Position numbers and translations under genes: made by a program. Under the pieces are notes generated by a model. It was not told the DNA's origin. It was given only the letters and a program-made list of their open reading frames with translations, and did not search any database. A DNA stretch of 64,000 nucleotides from Sphingomonas morindae (lineage in GTDB: Bacteria; Pseudomonadota; Alphaproteobacteria; Sphingomonadales; Sphingomonadaceae): positions 1,010,501 to 1,074,500 of the forward strand of contig NZ_CP084930.1 in NCBI RefSeq assembly GCF_023822065.1, given 5' to 3'. This document shows positions 25,662 to 34,634 of the stretch, in pieces. Each line of letters begins with the position of its first letter. The stretch's first letter is position 1.

Positions 25662-26752
25662 GCCGGCGCCCGCTGCGCCTGCTGATGACGGCGGATGCGG
25701 TCGGCGGGGTGTGGCAATATGCCGCCGACCTCGCGCGCGCGCTGCGCCCGCTCGGCATCGAGACGGTGATCGCCCTGCTCGGGCCCGCCCCGACGCCCGG
25801 GCAGCGCGCCGAACTCGGCGACATCCGCCTGATCGAAACCGGCCTGCCGCTCGACTGGCTGTGCGACGGACCGACGCCGGTGCTCGCCGCCGGCGAGGCG
25901 GTGGCCGCGCTCGCGGCGGCGGAGCGGGTCGATATCGTCCAGCTCAACATGCCGACCCTGCTCGCCGAGGCGCGCTTCCCCTGCCCGGTGGTGGCGGTGA
26001 CGCATGGCTGCGTCGCCACCTGGTGGGCGGCCGCCCGCGCCACCCCGCTCAGCCCCGCCTATCGCTGGCATGAGCGGCTGACCGCGCGGGGCCTCGCGCG
26101 CGCCGATCGCGTCGTCGCGCCCAGCGCCGCCTATGGCGCGATCGTCGCGCGCCATTATGATCTTCCCCGCCCCGCCACCGTGCCGAATGGCCGGCGTCCG
26201 CTGCGCGTGGTGCCGGGCGCGCGGCACGATTGCGTCTTCACCGCCGGACGGCTGTGGGACGAGGTCAAGAATGCCCGCACGCTGGATGCCGTGGCCGCGC
26301 GGCTGGCGGTGCCCTTCCACGCCGCCGGCGCGGCGATCGGCCCGCATGGCGAGACGATCACGCTCCAGCATCTTCACCCGCTCGGTCTGCTCGACGAGGC
26401 GGGCATCGCCGCGCGGCTGGCGCCGCGCCCCATCTTCGTCTCGGCGGCGACGTTCGAGCCCTTCGGCCTGGCGGTGCTGGAGGCGGCGGCGGCGGGCTGC
26501 GCGCTGGTGCTGTCGGACATCCCGACCTTCCGCGAGCTGTGGAGCGGGGCCGCGCTGTTCGTCGATCCGCACGACGAGGACGGCTTCGTGGCCGCGATCG
26601 ACTCGCTGATCGGCGACGATCGCCATCGCGTCGAGGCCGGCGAGGCGGCACGCGCCGCCGCCGGCCGCTACACGCCGGCGGCGATGGCGGCGGGCATGGC
26701 GGCGCTGATCCGCGGGCTCCTCCCCACCCGCGCCCGGGCCGCCGCCGCATGA
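25658..26752 (+). CDS. GT4-type glycosyltransferase
   Basis: A 364-residue GT-B glycosyltransferase. The N-terminal acceptor domain starts RLLMTADAVGGVWQYA. The C-terminal donor domain has FTAGRLWDEVKN and the family's E-x7-E element (FEPFGLAVLEAAAAGCALVLSD). It has ATGA overlaps with both neighbours, so it is part of one tightly packed operon. It probably adds a hexose from a nucleotide-sugar donor to a lipid- or glycan-type acceptor at the cytoplasmic membrane face. Confidence 0.88.
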   Translation: MSRRPLRLLMTADAVGGVWQYAADLARALRPLGIETVIALLGPAPTPGQRAELGDIRLIETGLPLDWLCDGPTPVLAAGEAVAALAAAERVDIVQLNMPTLLAEARFPCPVVAVTHGCVATWWAAARATPLSPAYRWHERLTARGLARADRVVAPSAAYGAIVARHYDLPRPATVPNGRRPLRVVPGARHDCVFTAGRLWDEVKNARTLDAVAARLAVPFHAAGAAIGPHGETITLQHLHPLGLLDEAGIAARLAPRPIFVSAATFEPFGLAVLEAAAAGCALVLSDIPTFRELWSGAALFVDPHDEDGFVAAIDSLIGDDRHRVEAGEAARAAAGRYTPAAMAAGMAALIRGLLPTRARAAAA

Positions 26753-27858
26753 GGATCGTCTATTTCACCCACTCGCTGGCCTCGTGCTGGAATCATGGCA
26801 ATGCGCATTTCCTGCGCGGCGTGGCGAGCGAGCTGGTCGCGCGCGGCCATGATGTGCGCGTCTACGAGCCCGCCGGCGCCTGGAGCCTCGCCAATCTGCT
26901 GGGCGATCATGGCGAGGAAGGGCTTACCGCCTATCGCCAGGCCTATCCCGAGTTGGGATCGACCGAGATCGACGCCGAGGCCGATCCCGTGCCGCTGATC
27001 GAGGACGCCGATCTCGTGCTGGTGCATGAGTGGAACCCGCCCGCGCTGGTCGCCGCGATCGGCCGCGCCCGCGCGCGCGGCGGCCGCTTCACGCTGCTCT
27101 TCCACGATACGCACCACCGCGCCGTGAGCGCGCCGGACGAGATGCGCGCCTATGATCTGGCCGCCTATGACGGGGTGCTCGCCTTTGGCGAGACGCTGTC
27201 CGAAGTCTATCGCGGCTGGGGCTGGGGCGCGCGCGTCTGGACTTGGCACGAGGCGGCGGACCTGCGCCGCTTCCACCCGCCCGAAACCGAAGGGCCGCGC
27301 GAGGGGCTGATCTGGATCGGCAATTGGGGCGATGGCGAGCGCACCGAGGAACTCGAATCCTATCTGTTCCGCCCCGCCGAGGCGTGCGGCCTCGCGCTCG
27401 ACATATATGGCGTGCGCTATCCGGAGGCGGCGCAGGCGCTGCTCGCCCGGCATGGCGCGCGCTATCATGGCTGGGCGCCCAACGCCGCCGCGCCGCGCCT
27501 GTTCGCCCGCCACCGCGCCACGGTGCACGTGCCGCGCCGCTTCTACGCCACCATCCTGCCCGGCATCCCCACCATCCGCGTGTTCGAGGCGCTGGCCTGC
27601 GGCATTCCGCTGGTCTCGGCGCCCTGGAACGATGCCGAGGGGCTGTTCCGCGTCGGCCAGGATTTCCTCATGGTCGACCGCCCCGATCAGATGGCCGATG
27701 CGCTGCGCCTGATCCGCGACGATGCGGACGCCCGCGCCGCGCTGGTGCGCGCCGGGCTCGAGACCATCCGAACCCGCCATAGCTGCGCGCACCGGGTCGA
27801 CGAGCTGCTCGCCATCGTCGATCGCCTCCGCAGCCCCGTCCTGGAGCCCGCCGCATGA
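26749..27858 (+). CDS. CgeB-family glycosyltransferase 1 of 3
   Basis: A 369-residue GT-B protein of the CgeB/spore-maturation-like family. It starts RIVYFTHSLASCWNHGNAHFL, with a HEWNPP segment in the middle. The C-terminal donor domain reads IPTIRVFEALACGIPLVSAP followed by a VDRPDQM-type end. ATGA overlaps join it to the genes on both sides. It is one of three paralogues in a row, each with the same opening (short strand, then a Ser/Trp-rich loop), which suggests tandem duplication and stepwise sugar addition. Confidence 0.85.
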   Translation: MRIVYFTHSLASCWNHGNAHFLRGVASELVARGHDVRVYEPAGAWSLANLLGDHGEEGLTAYRQAYPELGSTEIDAEADPVPLIEDADLVLVHEWNPPALVAAIGRARARGGRFTLLFHDTHHRAVSAPDEMRAYDLAAYDGVLAFGETLSEVYRGWGWGARVWTWHEAADLRRFHPPETEGPREGLIWIGNWGDGERTEELESYLFRPAEACGLALDIYGVRYPEAAQALLARHGARYHGWAPNAAAPRLFARHRATVHVPRRFYATILPGIPTIRVFEALACGIPLVSAPWNDAEGLFRVGQDFLMVDRPDQMADALRLIRDDADARAALVRAGLETIRTRHSCAHRVDELLAIVDRLRSPVLEPAA

Positions 27859-28943
27859 AGATCGCCTTCTACGGATCGAGCCTGTTGTCGTCCTACTGGA
27901 ACGGCGCGGCCACCTATTATCGCGGCATCCTGCGCAACCTCGCGCTGCACGGCCACGCCATCCGCTTCTACGAACCCGATGCCTTCGATCGCCAGAAGCA
28001 TCGCGATATCGATCCCCCCGAATGGGCGCAGGTCACCGTCTATCCCGCGACGGAGGAAGGGCTGCGCGGCGTGCTGGCGGAGGCCGGCGATGCCGATGTG
28101 GTGGTGAAGGCCAATGGCGTCGGCGTGTTCGACGCCGAGCTGCTGGACGGGATCGTCGCCGAGGCGGCGCCCCATGCGCTGCGCATCTTCTGGGATGTCG
28201 ACGCCGCCGCCACCCTGGACGAGATGCGCGCCGATCCCAGCCATCCGGTGCGGCGCCGGCTCGCCGATCTCGATCTGGTGCTCACCTATGGCGGCGGCCC
28301 GCCGGTGATCCGCGCCTATGAGGCGTTCGGCGCCGCGCGCTGCGTGCCGATCTACAACGCGCTGGATCCGACCACCCATTTCCCGGTGCCGCCGGATCCG
28401 CGCTTCGCGTGCGATCTCGCCTTTCTCGGCAACCGGCTGCCCGACCGCGAGGCTCGGGTGGAGGAATTCTTCCTCAAGGCCGCCGCCGCGCTTCCCGACC
28501 GCGCCTTTCTGATCGGCGGCAATGGCTGGGAGAGCAAGGCGATGCCCGCCAATGTCCGGCATCGCGGCCATGTCTACACGGCCGAACACAATGCCTTCAA
28601 CTGCACGCCGCGCGCGGTGCTGAACGTCGCGCGCGACAGCATGGCGCATATCGGCTTCTCGCCGGCGACGCGCGTGTTCGAGGCGGCGGGGGCGGCCGCC
28701 TGCCTCATCACCGATCAATGGGAGGGGATCGAGATGTTCCTGACGCCGGATGTCGAGGTGCTGGTGGCGCGCGACGGGCAGGACGTGGCCGATCACCTCG
28801 CCGGGCTCACCGCCGAGCGCGCCGCCGCGATCGGCGCCGCCGCGCGGGCGCGGGTGCTTGCCGAGCACAGCTATGATCTGCGCGCCGCCCAGGTGGATGC
28901 CTTGCTGCGCGAACATGCCGCGCGCCAGGCGGTGCCGGCATGA
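27855..28943 (+). CDS. CgeB-family glycosyltransferase 2 of 3
   Basis: A 362-residue paralogue. It opens KIAFYGSSLLSSYWNGAATYYRG and has a mid-protein FWDVDAAATL and LTYGGG pair. Its C-terminal signature is SPATRVFEAAGAAACLITDQWEGIE, where the family places the nucleotide-sugar site. It overlaps both neighbours by 4 bases. A putative cytoplasmic enzyme; donor and acceptor are unknown. Confidence 0.85.
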   Translation: MKIAFYGSSLLSSYWNGAATYYRGILRNLALHGHAIRFYEPDAFDRQKHRDIDPPEWAQVTVYPATEEGLRGVLAEAGDADVVVKANGVGVFDAELLDGIVAEAAPHALRIFWDVDAAATLDEMRADPSHPVRRRLADLDLVLTYGGGPPVIRAYEAFGAARCVPIYNALDPTTHFPVPPDPRFACDLAFLGNRLPDREARVEEFFLKAAAALPDRAFLIGGNGWESKAMPANVRHRGHVYTAEHNAFNCTPRAVLNVARDSMAHIGFSPATRVFEAAGAAACLITDQWEGIEMFLTPDVEVLVARDGQDVADHLAGLTAERAAAIGAAARARVLAEHSYDLRAAQVDALLREHAARQAVPA

Positions 28944-30025
28944 GGCTCGTCGTTCTCGGGCTCACTTTGTCCTCCTCCTGGGGCAATGGCCACGCCACCA
29001 CCTTCCGCGCACTGCTCAAGGCCTTCGCCGCGCGCGGCCACGACATCCTGTTCCTCGAGCGCGACAAGCCCTGGTATGCGAGCCAGCGCGATCTCGCCGA
29101 TCCGGACTATTGCCAGCTCGCCTTCTATGACAGCCTGGGCGATCTGGCGGACTGGCGGCGCGAGATCGCGGGCGCGGATGCGGTGATCGTCGGCTCCTAT
29201 GTGCCCGAAGGCGTCGCCGTCGCCGGTCTGGTGCAGCAATGGGCCGAGGGCGTCACCGCCTTCTACGATATCGACACGCCCGTCACGCTCGCCAAGCTGG
29301 CGCGCGGCGACACCGAATATATCGCACCCGAGACCATTCCCGGCTTCGATATCTATTTTTCCTTCACCGGCGGCCCCACTTTGGCGCGGATCGAGGCGGA
29401 GTTCGGCGCCCCGGCGGCGCGCGCGCTCTATTGCTCGGTCGATCCGGCGCTCTATCCGCCGCCGGCGCCCGGCACGCGCAAGCTCTGGGATCTCTCCTAT
29501 CTCGGCACCTACAGCCCCGATCGCCAGCCGACGCTTGAGCGGCTGCTGATCGCGCCGGCGCGCGCCAATCCGGGGCTGCGCTGCGTGGTGGCCGGGCCGC
29601 AATATCCGTCCGACATAGACTGGCCGGACAATGTGGCGCGGATCGAGCATCTGCCGCCCGCCGAGCATGCGGCCTTTTACGGCGCCTCGCGCTTCACGCT
29701 CAACGTCACGCGGGCGGACATGATCGCGGCCGGCTGGTCGCCCTCGGTGCGCCTGTTCGAGGCGGCGGCGTGCGGCACGCCGATCATCTCCGACATCTGG
29801 GACGGGATCGAGCAGCTCTTCACCCCCGACGCCGAGATCATCCTGGCGCGGAGCGGCGCGGAGGTGGAAGCCGCGCTCGCCGGCGATGCCGAGGCGCTCG
29901 GCCGCGCGGCGCGGGCGCGGGTGATGGCGGCTCACACCGCCGCCCACCGCGCCGCCGAACTCGACGATCATCTTAGCCAAGCAACGGCCAAAAAGGCCGC
30001 CGGCCCGCTCGTGCTGGCACGTTAG
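28940..30025 (+). CDS. CgeB-family glycosyltransferase 3 of 3
   Basis: A 361-residue paralogue. It opens RLVVLGLTLSSSWGNGHATTFR, has FYDIDTPVTL and FSFTGG in the middle, and has SPSVRLFEAAACGTPIISDIWDG as donor-site signature. It is closest in layout to paralogue 2 (shared Y-D/W-D-D-x-D segment and WxGIE end), so these two probably arose from the more recent duplication. It is separated from the next gene by only 11 bases. Confidence 0.85.
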   Translation: MRLVVLGLTLSSSWGNGHATTFRALLKAFAARGHDILFLERDKPWYASQRDLADPDYCQLAFYDSLGDLADWRREIAGADAVIVGSYVPEGVAVAGLVQQWAEGVTAFYDIDTPVTLAKLARGDTEYIAPETIPGFDIYFSFTGGPTLARIEAEFGAPAARALYCSVDPALYPPPAPGTRKLWDLSYLGTYSPDRQPTLERLLIAPARANPGLRCVVAGPQYPSDIDWPDNVARIEHLPPAEHAAFYGASRFTLNVTRADMIAAGWSPSVRLFEAAACGTPIISDIWDGIEQLFTPDAEIILARSGAEVEAALAGDAEALGRAARARVMAAHTAAHRAAELDDHLSQATAKKAAGPLVLAR

Positions 30026-30036
30026 AGGAGTAGCGG

Positions 30037-31035
30037 ATGCTCAACCCCCAAAGCGACCTGATCCTTGTCGCCGGCGGCGCCGGCTTCATCGGTTCGCACC
30101 TGTGCCGCGCCCTGCTGGATCAGGGTCATTCCGTCGTCTGTCTCGACAATCTCCAGACCGGGCGCGCCCAGAATCTGGAAGGGCTGAGTAGCGATCCGCG
30201 CTTCGAGTTCATCGAGGCCGATGTGGTCGCCCCGCTGCCGGCGAGCGTGACCGAGCGCACCGCCCGCTTCCGCCGCATCTACAATCTCGCCTGCGCGGCT
30301 TCGCCGCCGCAATATCAGGCCGATCCCGAGCATACCATGCTCACCAACGTGGTCGGCTCGCACCATCTGCTGCGACTCGCCGAAGCCTCGAGCGCGCGCT
30401 TTCTGCTCAGCTCCACCAGCGAGGTCTATGGCGATCCGGAAGTCCATCCGCAGCGCGAGGGCTATCGCGGCTGGGTGAACTGCACCGGCCCGCGTGCCTG
30501 CTATGACGAGGGCAAGCGCGCCGCCGAGGCCATGGCGTTCGATTATGCGCGGCTGGGGCGCGCCGAGGTGCGCGTGGCGCGCATCTTCAACACCTATGGC
30601 CCGCAAATGCACCCCGATGACGGCCGGGTGGTGTCCAACCTCATCTGCCAGGCTCTGTCGGGCCGCGAGATCACCATCTATGGCGATGGCAGCCAAACGC
30701 GCAGCTTCTGCTACGTCTCCGACATGGTCGACGGGCTGATGCGGCTGATGGAGAGCGAGACGGTGGGGCTCGATCCCGTCAATCTGGGCAATCCGGTGGA
30801 GCTGACGGTGAGCGAGTTGCTCGCCGAGGTGCTGGACCTGACCGGAAGCCGCGCGCCCATCGTCCATATGCCGCTGCCGATCGACGATCCGCGCCGCCGC
30901 CGGCCCGATATCGACCGCGCCACGGCCTTGCTGGGCTGGCAGCCGCGCGTCGGCCTGCGGGACGGGCTGGAGCGCACCTGCGCCTGGTTCGCGCGCGAGC
31001 TGGCAGAAACGACGCCACAGCGCGTGCCAGCCTGA
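30037..31035 (+). CDS. UDP-glucuronate decarboxylase-like (UXS family) enzyme
   Basis: A 332-residue extended SDR enzyme. NAD motif AGGAGFIGSH at 13-22; LACAASPPQYQ as the UXS-type signature; STSEVYGD; and GPRACYDEGKR with the catalytic Tyr-x3-Lys. UXS enzymes make UDP-xylose from UDP-glucuronate. The conserved Arg-rich C-terminal motif DDPRRRRPDI also fits. ATG 30037 is preceded by AGAGGAG. It is the last gene of the rightward glycosyltransferase operon and probably provides the pentose donor. Confidence 0.88.
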   Translation: MLNPQSDLILVAGGAGFIGSHLCRALLDQGHSVVCLDNLQTGRAQNLEGLSSDPRFEFIEADVVAPLPASVTERTARFRRIYNLACAASPPQYQADPEHTMLTNVVGSHHLLRLAEASSARFLLSSTSEVYGDPEVHPQREGYRGWVNCTGPRACYDEGKRAAEAMAFDYARLGRAEVRVARIFNTYGPQMHPDDGRVVSNLICQALSGREITIYGDGSQTRSFCYVSDMVDGLMRLMESETVGLDPVNLGNPVELTVSELLAEVLDLTGSRAPIVHMPLPIDDPRRRRPDIDRATALLGWQPRVGLRDGLERTCAWFARELAETTPQRVPA

Positions 31036-31178
31036 CGATCAAAGCGGCCGGCGCGCCAACGCATGTGAATTCGGAGCCGGCGCGAATCGCCTAGACGGAA
31101 GGGGTCCACAGGGCGCGCCGGCCATCCCCCAAAGCCCCGCCGCCGGTTCGACCCGCCGCGATGGACGCGAAGAAAACT

Positions 31179-31212
31179 GGCGCCCCGGCCCGTCCCCATG
31201 GGCCGGGGCGCC
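31179..31212 (-). terminator. Strong terminator hairpin after pilZ gene
   Basis: A perfect 13-bp stem (GGCGCCCCGGCCC / GGGCCGGGGCGCC) with an 8-base loop. On the minus strand it is followed by AGTTTTCTT, so it ends the PilZ transcript. On the plus strand it may also stop read-through from the glycosyltransferase operon, although the T-run there is weak (ATTTC). Confidence 0.75.
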
Positions 31213-31232
31213 ATTTCATGCAGGCTGCGGGC

Positions 31233-31679
31233 TCAGCGCTTGAACAGGCCGCGCATCTTGCCGAGCAACGAGCCCGGCTTCTCTTCCGGGATCTCGCGAT
31301 CGGTCGCGCGGCGGTTGTAGGCGATCGCCTCCTGGGTGCGGATGCGATCCCGCATCTGGGGGAAATTGCCCTCCGCCACGGTTTCGGCGATGCCGGCGCG
31401 CACCACATCCTCGGCGCTGATCGGCATGAGGAAGGCGGCGCCATGTTCGATGCCGTTGACGCGCATCACGCGCGCCGCCTGCATGCCGAGCCCGGGGATG
31501 CCGAGGCTCACCAGCGCGCCGATTTCCAGCGGCGGTTCCGCGGTGAAGCGGACGCCGGTGGTGGATAGGTCGATCACGGCGACGTCGCTCGCGACTCGCG
31601 TCCGCTCGCGCACCGTGCCGCGGCGGCCGATCTTGATTCGCTCGGCGCGTTCGACCTCGATCGATGTCTTTATGGACAT
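31233..31679 (-). CDS. PilZ domain protein
   Basis: A 148-residue protein with an N-terminal PilZ-type c-di-GMP-binding domain. An Arg-rich entry (RAERIKIGRRGTVRERTR) supplies the RxxxR element, and VIDLSTTGVRF supplies the D-x-S-x-x-G element. The C-terminal tail is charged and helical (about 105-148), ending LLGKMRGLFKR. It probably acts in the cytoplasm as a c-di-GMP effector. The GGDEF cyclase at 40194-41957 shows that the signal can be made. It is monocistronic, with a strong terminator at its end. Confidence 0.8.
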   Translation of the reverse strand: MSIKTSIEVERAERIKIGRRGTVRERTRVASDVAVIDLSTTGVRFTAEPPLEIGALVSLGIPGLGMQAARVMRVNGIEHGAAFLMPISAEDVVRAGIAETVAEGNFPQMRDRIRTQEAIAYNRRATDREIPEEKPGSLLGKMRGLFKR

Positions 31680-31755
31680 GCTCGCACGCTCACTCGTAAC
31701 CTTCTCAGCTACTCGTTAAAGCATCGTCCTTACCAAGCGCTTACCAAAGCGCGGC

Positions 31756-31893
31756 TCATGGCCCCTCGCGCCACGGATCGGGGGCGCCATCGGGCAGCGG
31801 CTGGTCCGGCCGCGGCGGATGCGGCGCATCGGCATCGGGCGGCGGCGCGTCGGGCATCTCGGGCGGCAGCTCGGTGGGGGGCTTGGACGCCAT
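31756..31893 (-). CDS. Small Pro-rich hypothetical protein
   Basis: A 45-residue protein, about one third proline with repeated acidic residues (PPEMPDAPPPDADAPHPP), probably disordered. Three in-frame ATGs follow a GAGAGGAG ribosome binding site; 31893 is the best spaced. Similar very short Pro/Asp-rich proteins are common in sphingomonads, as I recall, and none has a known function. Confidence 0.5.
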   Translation of the reverse strand: MASKPPTELPPEMPDAPPPDADAPHPPRPDQPLPDGAPDPWREGP

Positions 31894-32052
31894 CATCATC
31901 TCCTCTCCCAATCCCAACGCACGACCTCCAAGCGCGGCTTCCGTGCCGCACCGCCGCAATTTTTTCTCGCCCATGCACAATCAGCGCTTGCGTAATAAAA
32001 GTATCACGGCACCTTGGGTGTCGGGACATAAAAGCAAATGGGGCAAGGGAAA

Positions 32053-33654
32053 ATGGAGAATAAGCGTGCGGAGCCGGGTGGCTTCACGCGGCGGACCCTG
32101 CTTGAGCGCATGGCCGCCATGGGCGGCACCGCCATGCTGCTGGCGGGCATGGACGCGCTCGGCTTCGGCATCGGCTCGGCCCAGGCGGAACCGCCCCGCC
32201 TCACCGGACAGCCCGCCAAGCGGCGCGTGCTGGTGCTGGGCGGCGGCGAGGCCGGGCTCGTCTCCGCGCTGGAGCTTGGCCGCGCCGGCTATGACGTGAC
32301 GCTGATCGAGGCGCGCGCCTTCCCCGGCGGACGCGCGCAGACCGCGCGGCGCGGCTTTCAGCTGACCGAGCTGGGCGGCACCCCGCAGACCTGCCAATTC
32401 GACGAGGGGCTCTATATCAACCACGGCCCGTGGCGGATCCCCTACCACCACCGCTCGACGCTCCATTACACGCGCAGCCTGGGCGTCCCGCTCGAGCTGT
32501 TCAACAATGATAACGACGCCAGCTATCTCTATTTCGAGAAGGGCCACGGCCCGCTCGCGGGGCGGCCGGTGCGCAAGGGCGAGATCGCGGCCGATCTGGG
32601 CGGCTATACCTCCGAAATCCTCGCCAAGCTGACCCGCCAGGGCGCGCTGGACCAGCAGCTGAGCGCGGACGATCGCGAGCGTTTCGTCGCGTATCTCGTC
32701 TCCTCCGGCTATCTGTCCCCCAAGGATCTCCGCTATTCCGGCACCGAGGGCCGGGGCTTCGACGTGCTGCCCGGCGCCGGCACCGATCCCGGGCCGGGCC
32801 GCGCCTCCACCCCCTATAGGCTGACCGATCTGCTCCAGGCCGGCAGCTGGCAGGCGCTCCATTCGGTGACGCTGTGGGATCAGCAGCGCACCATGTTCCA
32901 GCCCGTCAACGGCATGGAGCAGATCCCCAAGGCGATGGCGCGCGCGATCCCGCCGCGCGTGATCCGCTATTCGACCGAGGTGCAGCGCATCCGCCAGTCG
33001 CCCGACGCGGTGATGGTGGACGTGCTCGGCCCCGGCGGCCAGCGCGAGACGCTGACCGCCGACTGGTGCGTCTGCACAATCCCGCTTTCGGTGCTGAAGA
33101 CGATCGACTCGGACTTCAGCCCCGCCTTCAAGACCGCCATGGCCCAGGCGGCCTATGCGCCGGTCGGGAAGATCGGCCTCCAGATGAAGCGGCGCTTCTG
33201 GGAGGAGGATCACATGATCTATGGCGGGCATGTCTACACCGACAATCCCGACATCATGTCGATCGCCCTGCCCTCCACCGGCTGGCAGGGACGCAAGGGC
33301 GTGCTGCTCGGCTATTACAACTTCATGGCCAACGCCGCGAAGATCAGCGCCAAGAGCCCGGCGGAGCGCGCCGCCTTCGCGGTCGAGTTCGGCCAGAAGA
33401 TCTTCCCGGAATATCGCGACAGCTTCGAGAGCAGCTTCTCGGTGGCCTGGCACCGGGTGAAATATAATTTGGGGGGCTGGGCGATGTGGAGCGACGAGGC
33501 GCGCGCCACCGCCTATCCCGTGCTTTGCCAGCCCGACCGGCGAATCTGGCTGGCGGGCGAGCATATGAGCTATATCGGCGGCTGGCAGGCGGGCGCGATC
33601 GAGAGCGCCTGGCAGCAGATCGCCCAGCTCCACGCCCGCGCGATGAAAGGATGA
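32053..33654 (+). CDS. Tat-exported flavin monoamine oxidase family protein
   Basis: A 533-residue FAD-dependent amine or amino-acid oxidase. The N-terminus holds a twin-arginine signal (TRRTLLERMAAMGGTAMLL) ending near SAQAEPP. The FAD-binding GGGEAGLVSALELGRAGYDV motif follows, then GGRAQTARRG. The C-terminal FAD element is WLAGEHMSYIGGWQAGAIES. The start 32053 (AAGGG upstream) is preferred over an in-frame ATG at 32038. It overlaps the cytochrome c gene by ATGA, so electrons from amine oxidation probably go to the cytochrome rather than to oxygen. Confidence 0.85.
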   Translation: MENKRAEPGGFTRRTLLERMAAMGGTAMLLAGMDALGFGIGSAQAEPPRLTGQPAKRRVLVLGGGEAGLVSALELGRAGYDVTLIEARAFPGGRAQTARRGFQLTELGGTPQTCQFDEGLYINHGPWRIPYHHRSTLHYTRSLGVPLELFNNDNDASYLYFEKGHGPLAGRPVRKGEIAADLGGYTSEILAKLTRQGALDQQLSADDRERFVAYLVSSGYLSPKDLRYSGTEGRGFDVLPGAGTDPGPGRASTPYRLTDLLQAGSWQALHSVTLWDQQRTMFQPVNGMEQIPKAMARAIPPRVIRYSTEVQRIRQSPDAVMVDVLGPGGQRETLTADWCVCTIPLSVLKTIDSDFSPAFKTAMAQAAYAPVGKIGLQMKRRFWEEDHMIYGGHVYTDNPDIMSIALPSTGWQGRKGVLLGYYNFMANAAKISAKSPAERAAFAVEFGQKIFPEYRDSFESSFSVAWHRVKYNLGGWAMWSDEARATAYPVLCQPDRRIWLAGEHMSYIGGWQAGAIESAWQQIAQLHARAMKG

Positions 33655-34064
33655 TCGGCATGCGCTTTCGCTCCGCTTTGCGCGCCGCCTGGCCGATGCT
33701 GGCCGTGGCGCCCGCCGCCTTGCTCGCCCAGGCGCCCGACGCCCCCACGCCCGCCCAGGCCTTTGCCGACAATTGCGCGGCCTGCCACCAGGCGGACGGC
33801 AAGGGCATCGCCGGCGCCTTTCCCGCGCTGGCGGGCAATGGCTTCGTCACCGGGCCGGCCGAAAAGCCGATCGCGGTGGTGCTCAACGGCCGCGCCGGCA
33901 TGCCGACCTTCCGCGACGATCTTACCGACGCGCAGATCGCCGCCGCGCTCAGCTATGCGCGGAGCGCCTGGGGCAATCACGCGCCGCCGGTCACGCCGGA
34001 CATGGTCAAGGCCGCGCGCGCTGGCGCCGCCGTCGCCGCCAAGGCGCCGCTCCAGGCGCATTGA
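33651..34064 (+). CDS. Class I c-type cytochrome
   Basis: A 137-residue exported cytochrome. An N-terminal signal (RSALRAAWPMLAVAPAALLAQA) is followed by one heme site C42-A-A-C45-H46 and a likely distal methionine in GRAGMPTF. The chain ends in an Ala-rich tail. Its start overlaps the amine-oxidase stop (ATGA). The best inference is a dedicated periplasmic electron acceptor for that oxidase. Confidence 0.9.
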   Translation: MIGMRFRSALRAAWPMLAVAPAALLAQAPDAPTPAQAFADNCAACHQADGKGIAGAFPALAGNGFVTGPAEKPIAVVLNGRAGMPTFRDDLTDAQIAAALSYARSAWGNHAPPVTPDMVKAARAGAAVAAKAPLQAH

Positions 34065-34133
34065 GGCCGGGCCGGGCTCCACGCATAGTCCGCCCGCGCC
34101 GCCGGACCAGGACCGGCGGCGCGGCGCGGCCGC

Positions 34134-34634
34134 TCAGCGGCTGGGCGGACGGGCGGCCTGGACCTCGATTTCCACCAGCGCGCCGGGCGTGACCAGCGCG
34201 GCCACCTGCATCGCCACGCGCGCCGGTTTGTTGGGCTGGGCGGCGGTTCCGAAGAACTTGGAATAGCTCGCCATCATGCCCTTGAAGTCCATCTTCCCGC
34301 CAAGCGCGGGATCGCCGACCATATAGACCCGCATCATCGTCACGTCGCCCAGGCCGAGCCCCTCGGCCTTGAGGCTGTCCGCCAGCTTGGTGAGCACCGA
34401 CAGGGTCTGCTGCTCGGTATTGCCGAGCTGATCGGGATGCGCGGGATCGGGCGGGCTGGCGAGCGCGCCGCTGACCCAGACGATGTCGCTGCCGGCGGGC
34501 GCCCGCACGCTCGCCGCGATCGGAAAGCTTCCCGTGTAGCGGCGCGTCACCTCCGCCGCGCCGGCGCCGGCCGGGATCGCCGCCGCCATGGTGATCGCCA
34601 GCATCATGCCCCGAACTGCTCTGCTCATCGCCAT
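34134..34634 (-). CDS. Exported RidA-family protein
   Basis: A 166-residue RidA/YjgF/UK114 protein with a signal peptide (about 1-26, ending AGAGAAE). RidA proteins hydrolyse reactive enamines and imines to ketones. Conserved elements are WVSGALA near 53-59 and VQVAA-type C-terminal strands (MQVAALVTPGALVEIEV). The usual catalytic Arg of the family is not obvious at its expected place, so the activity may differ. It converges on the amine oxidase-cytochrome pair; since amine oxidases release imines, a periplasmic scavenging role is plausible. ATG 34634 follows AAGGGG. Confidence 0.8.
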   Translation of the reverse strand: MAMSRAVRGMMLAITMAAAIPAGAGAAEVTRRYTGSFPIAASVRAPAGSDIVWVSGALASPPDPAHPDQLGNTEQQTLSVLTKLADSLKAEGLGLGDVTMMRVYMVGDPALGGKMDFKGMMASYSKFFGTAAQPNKPARVAMQVAALVTPGALVEIEVQAARPPSR

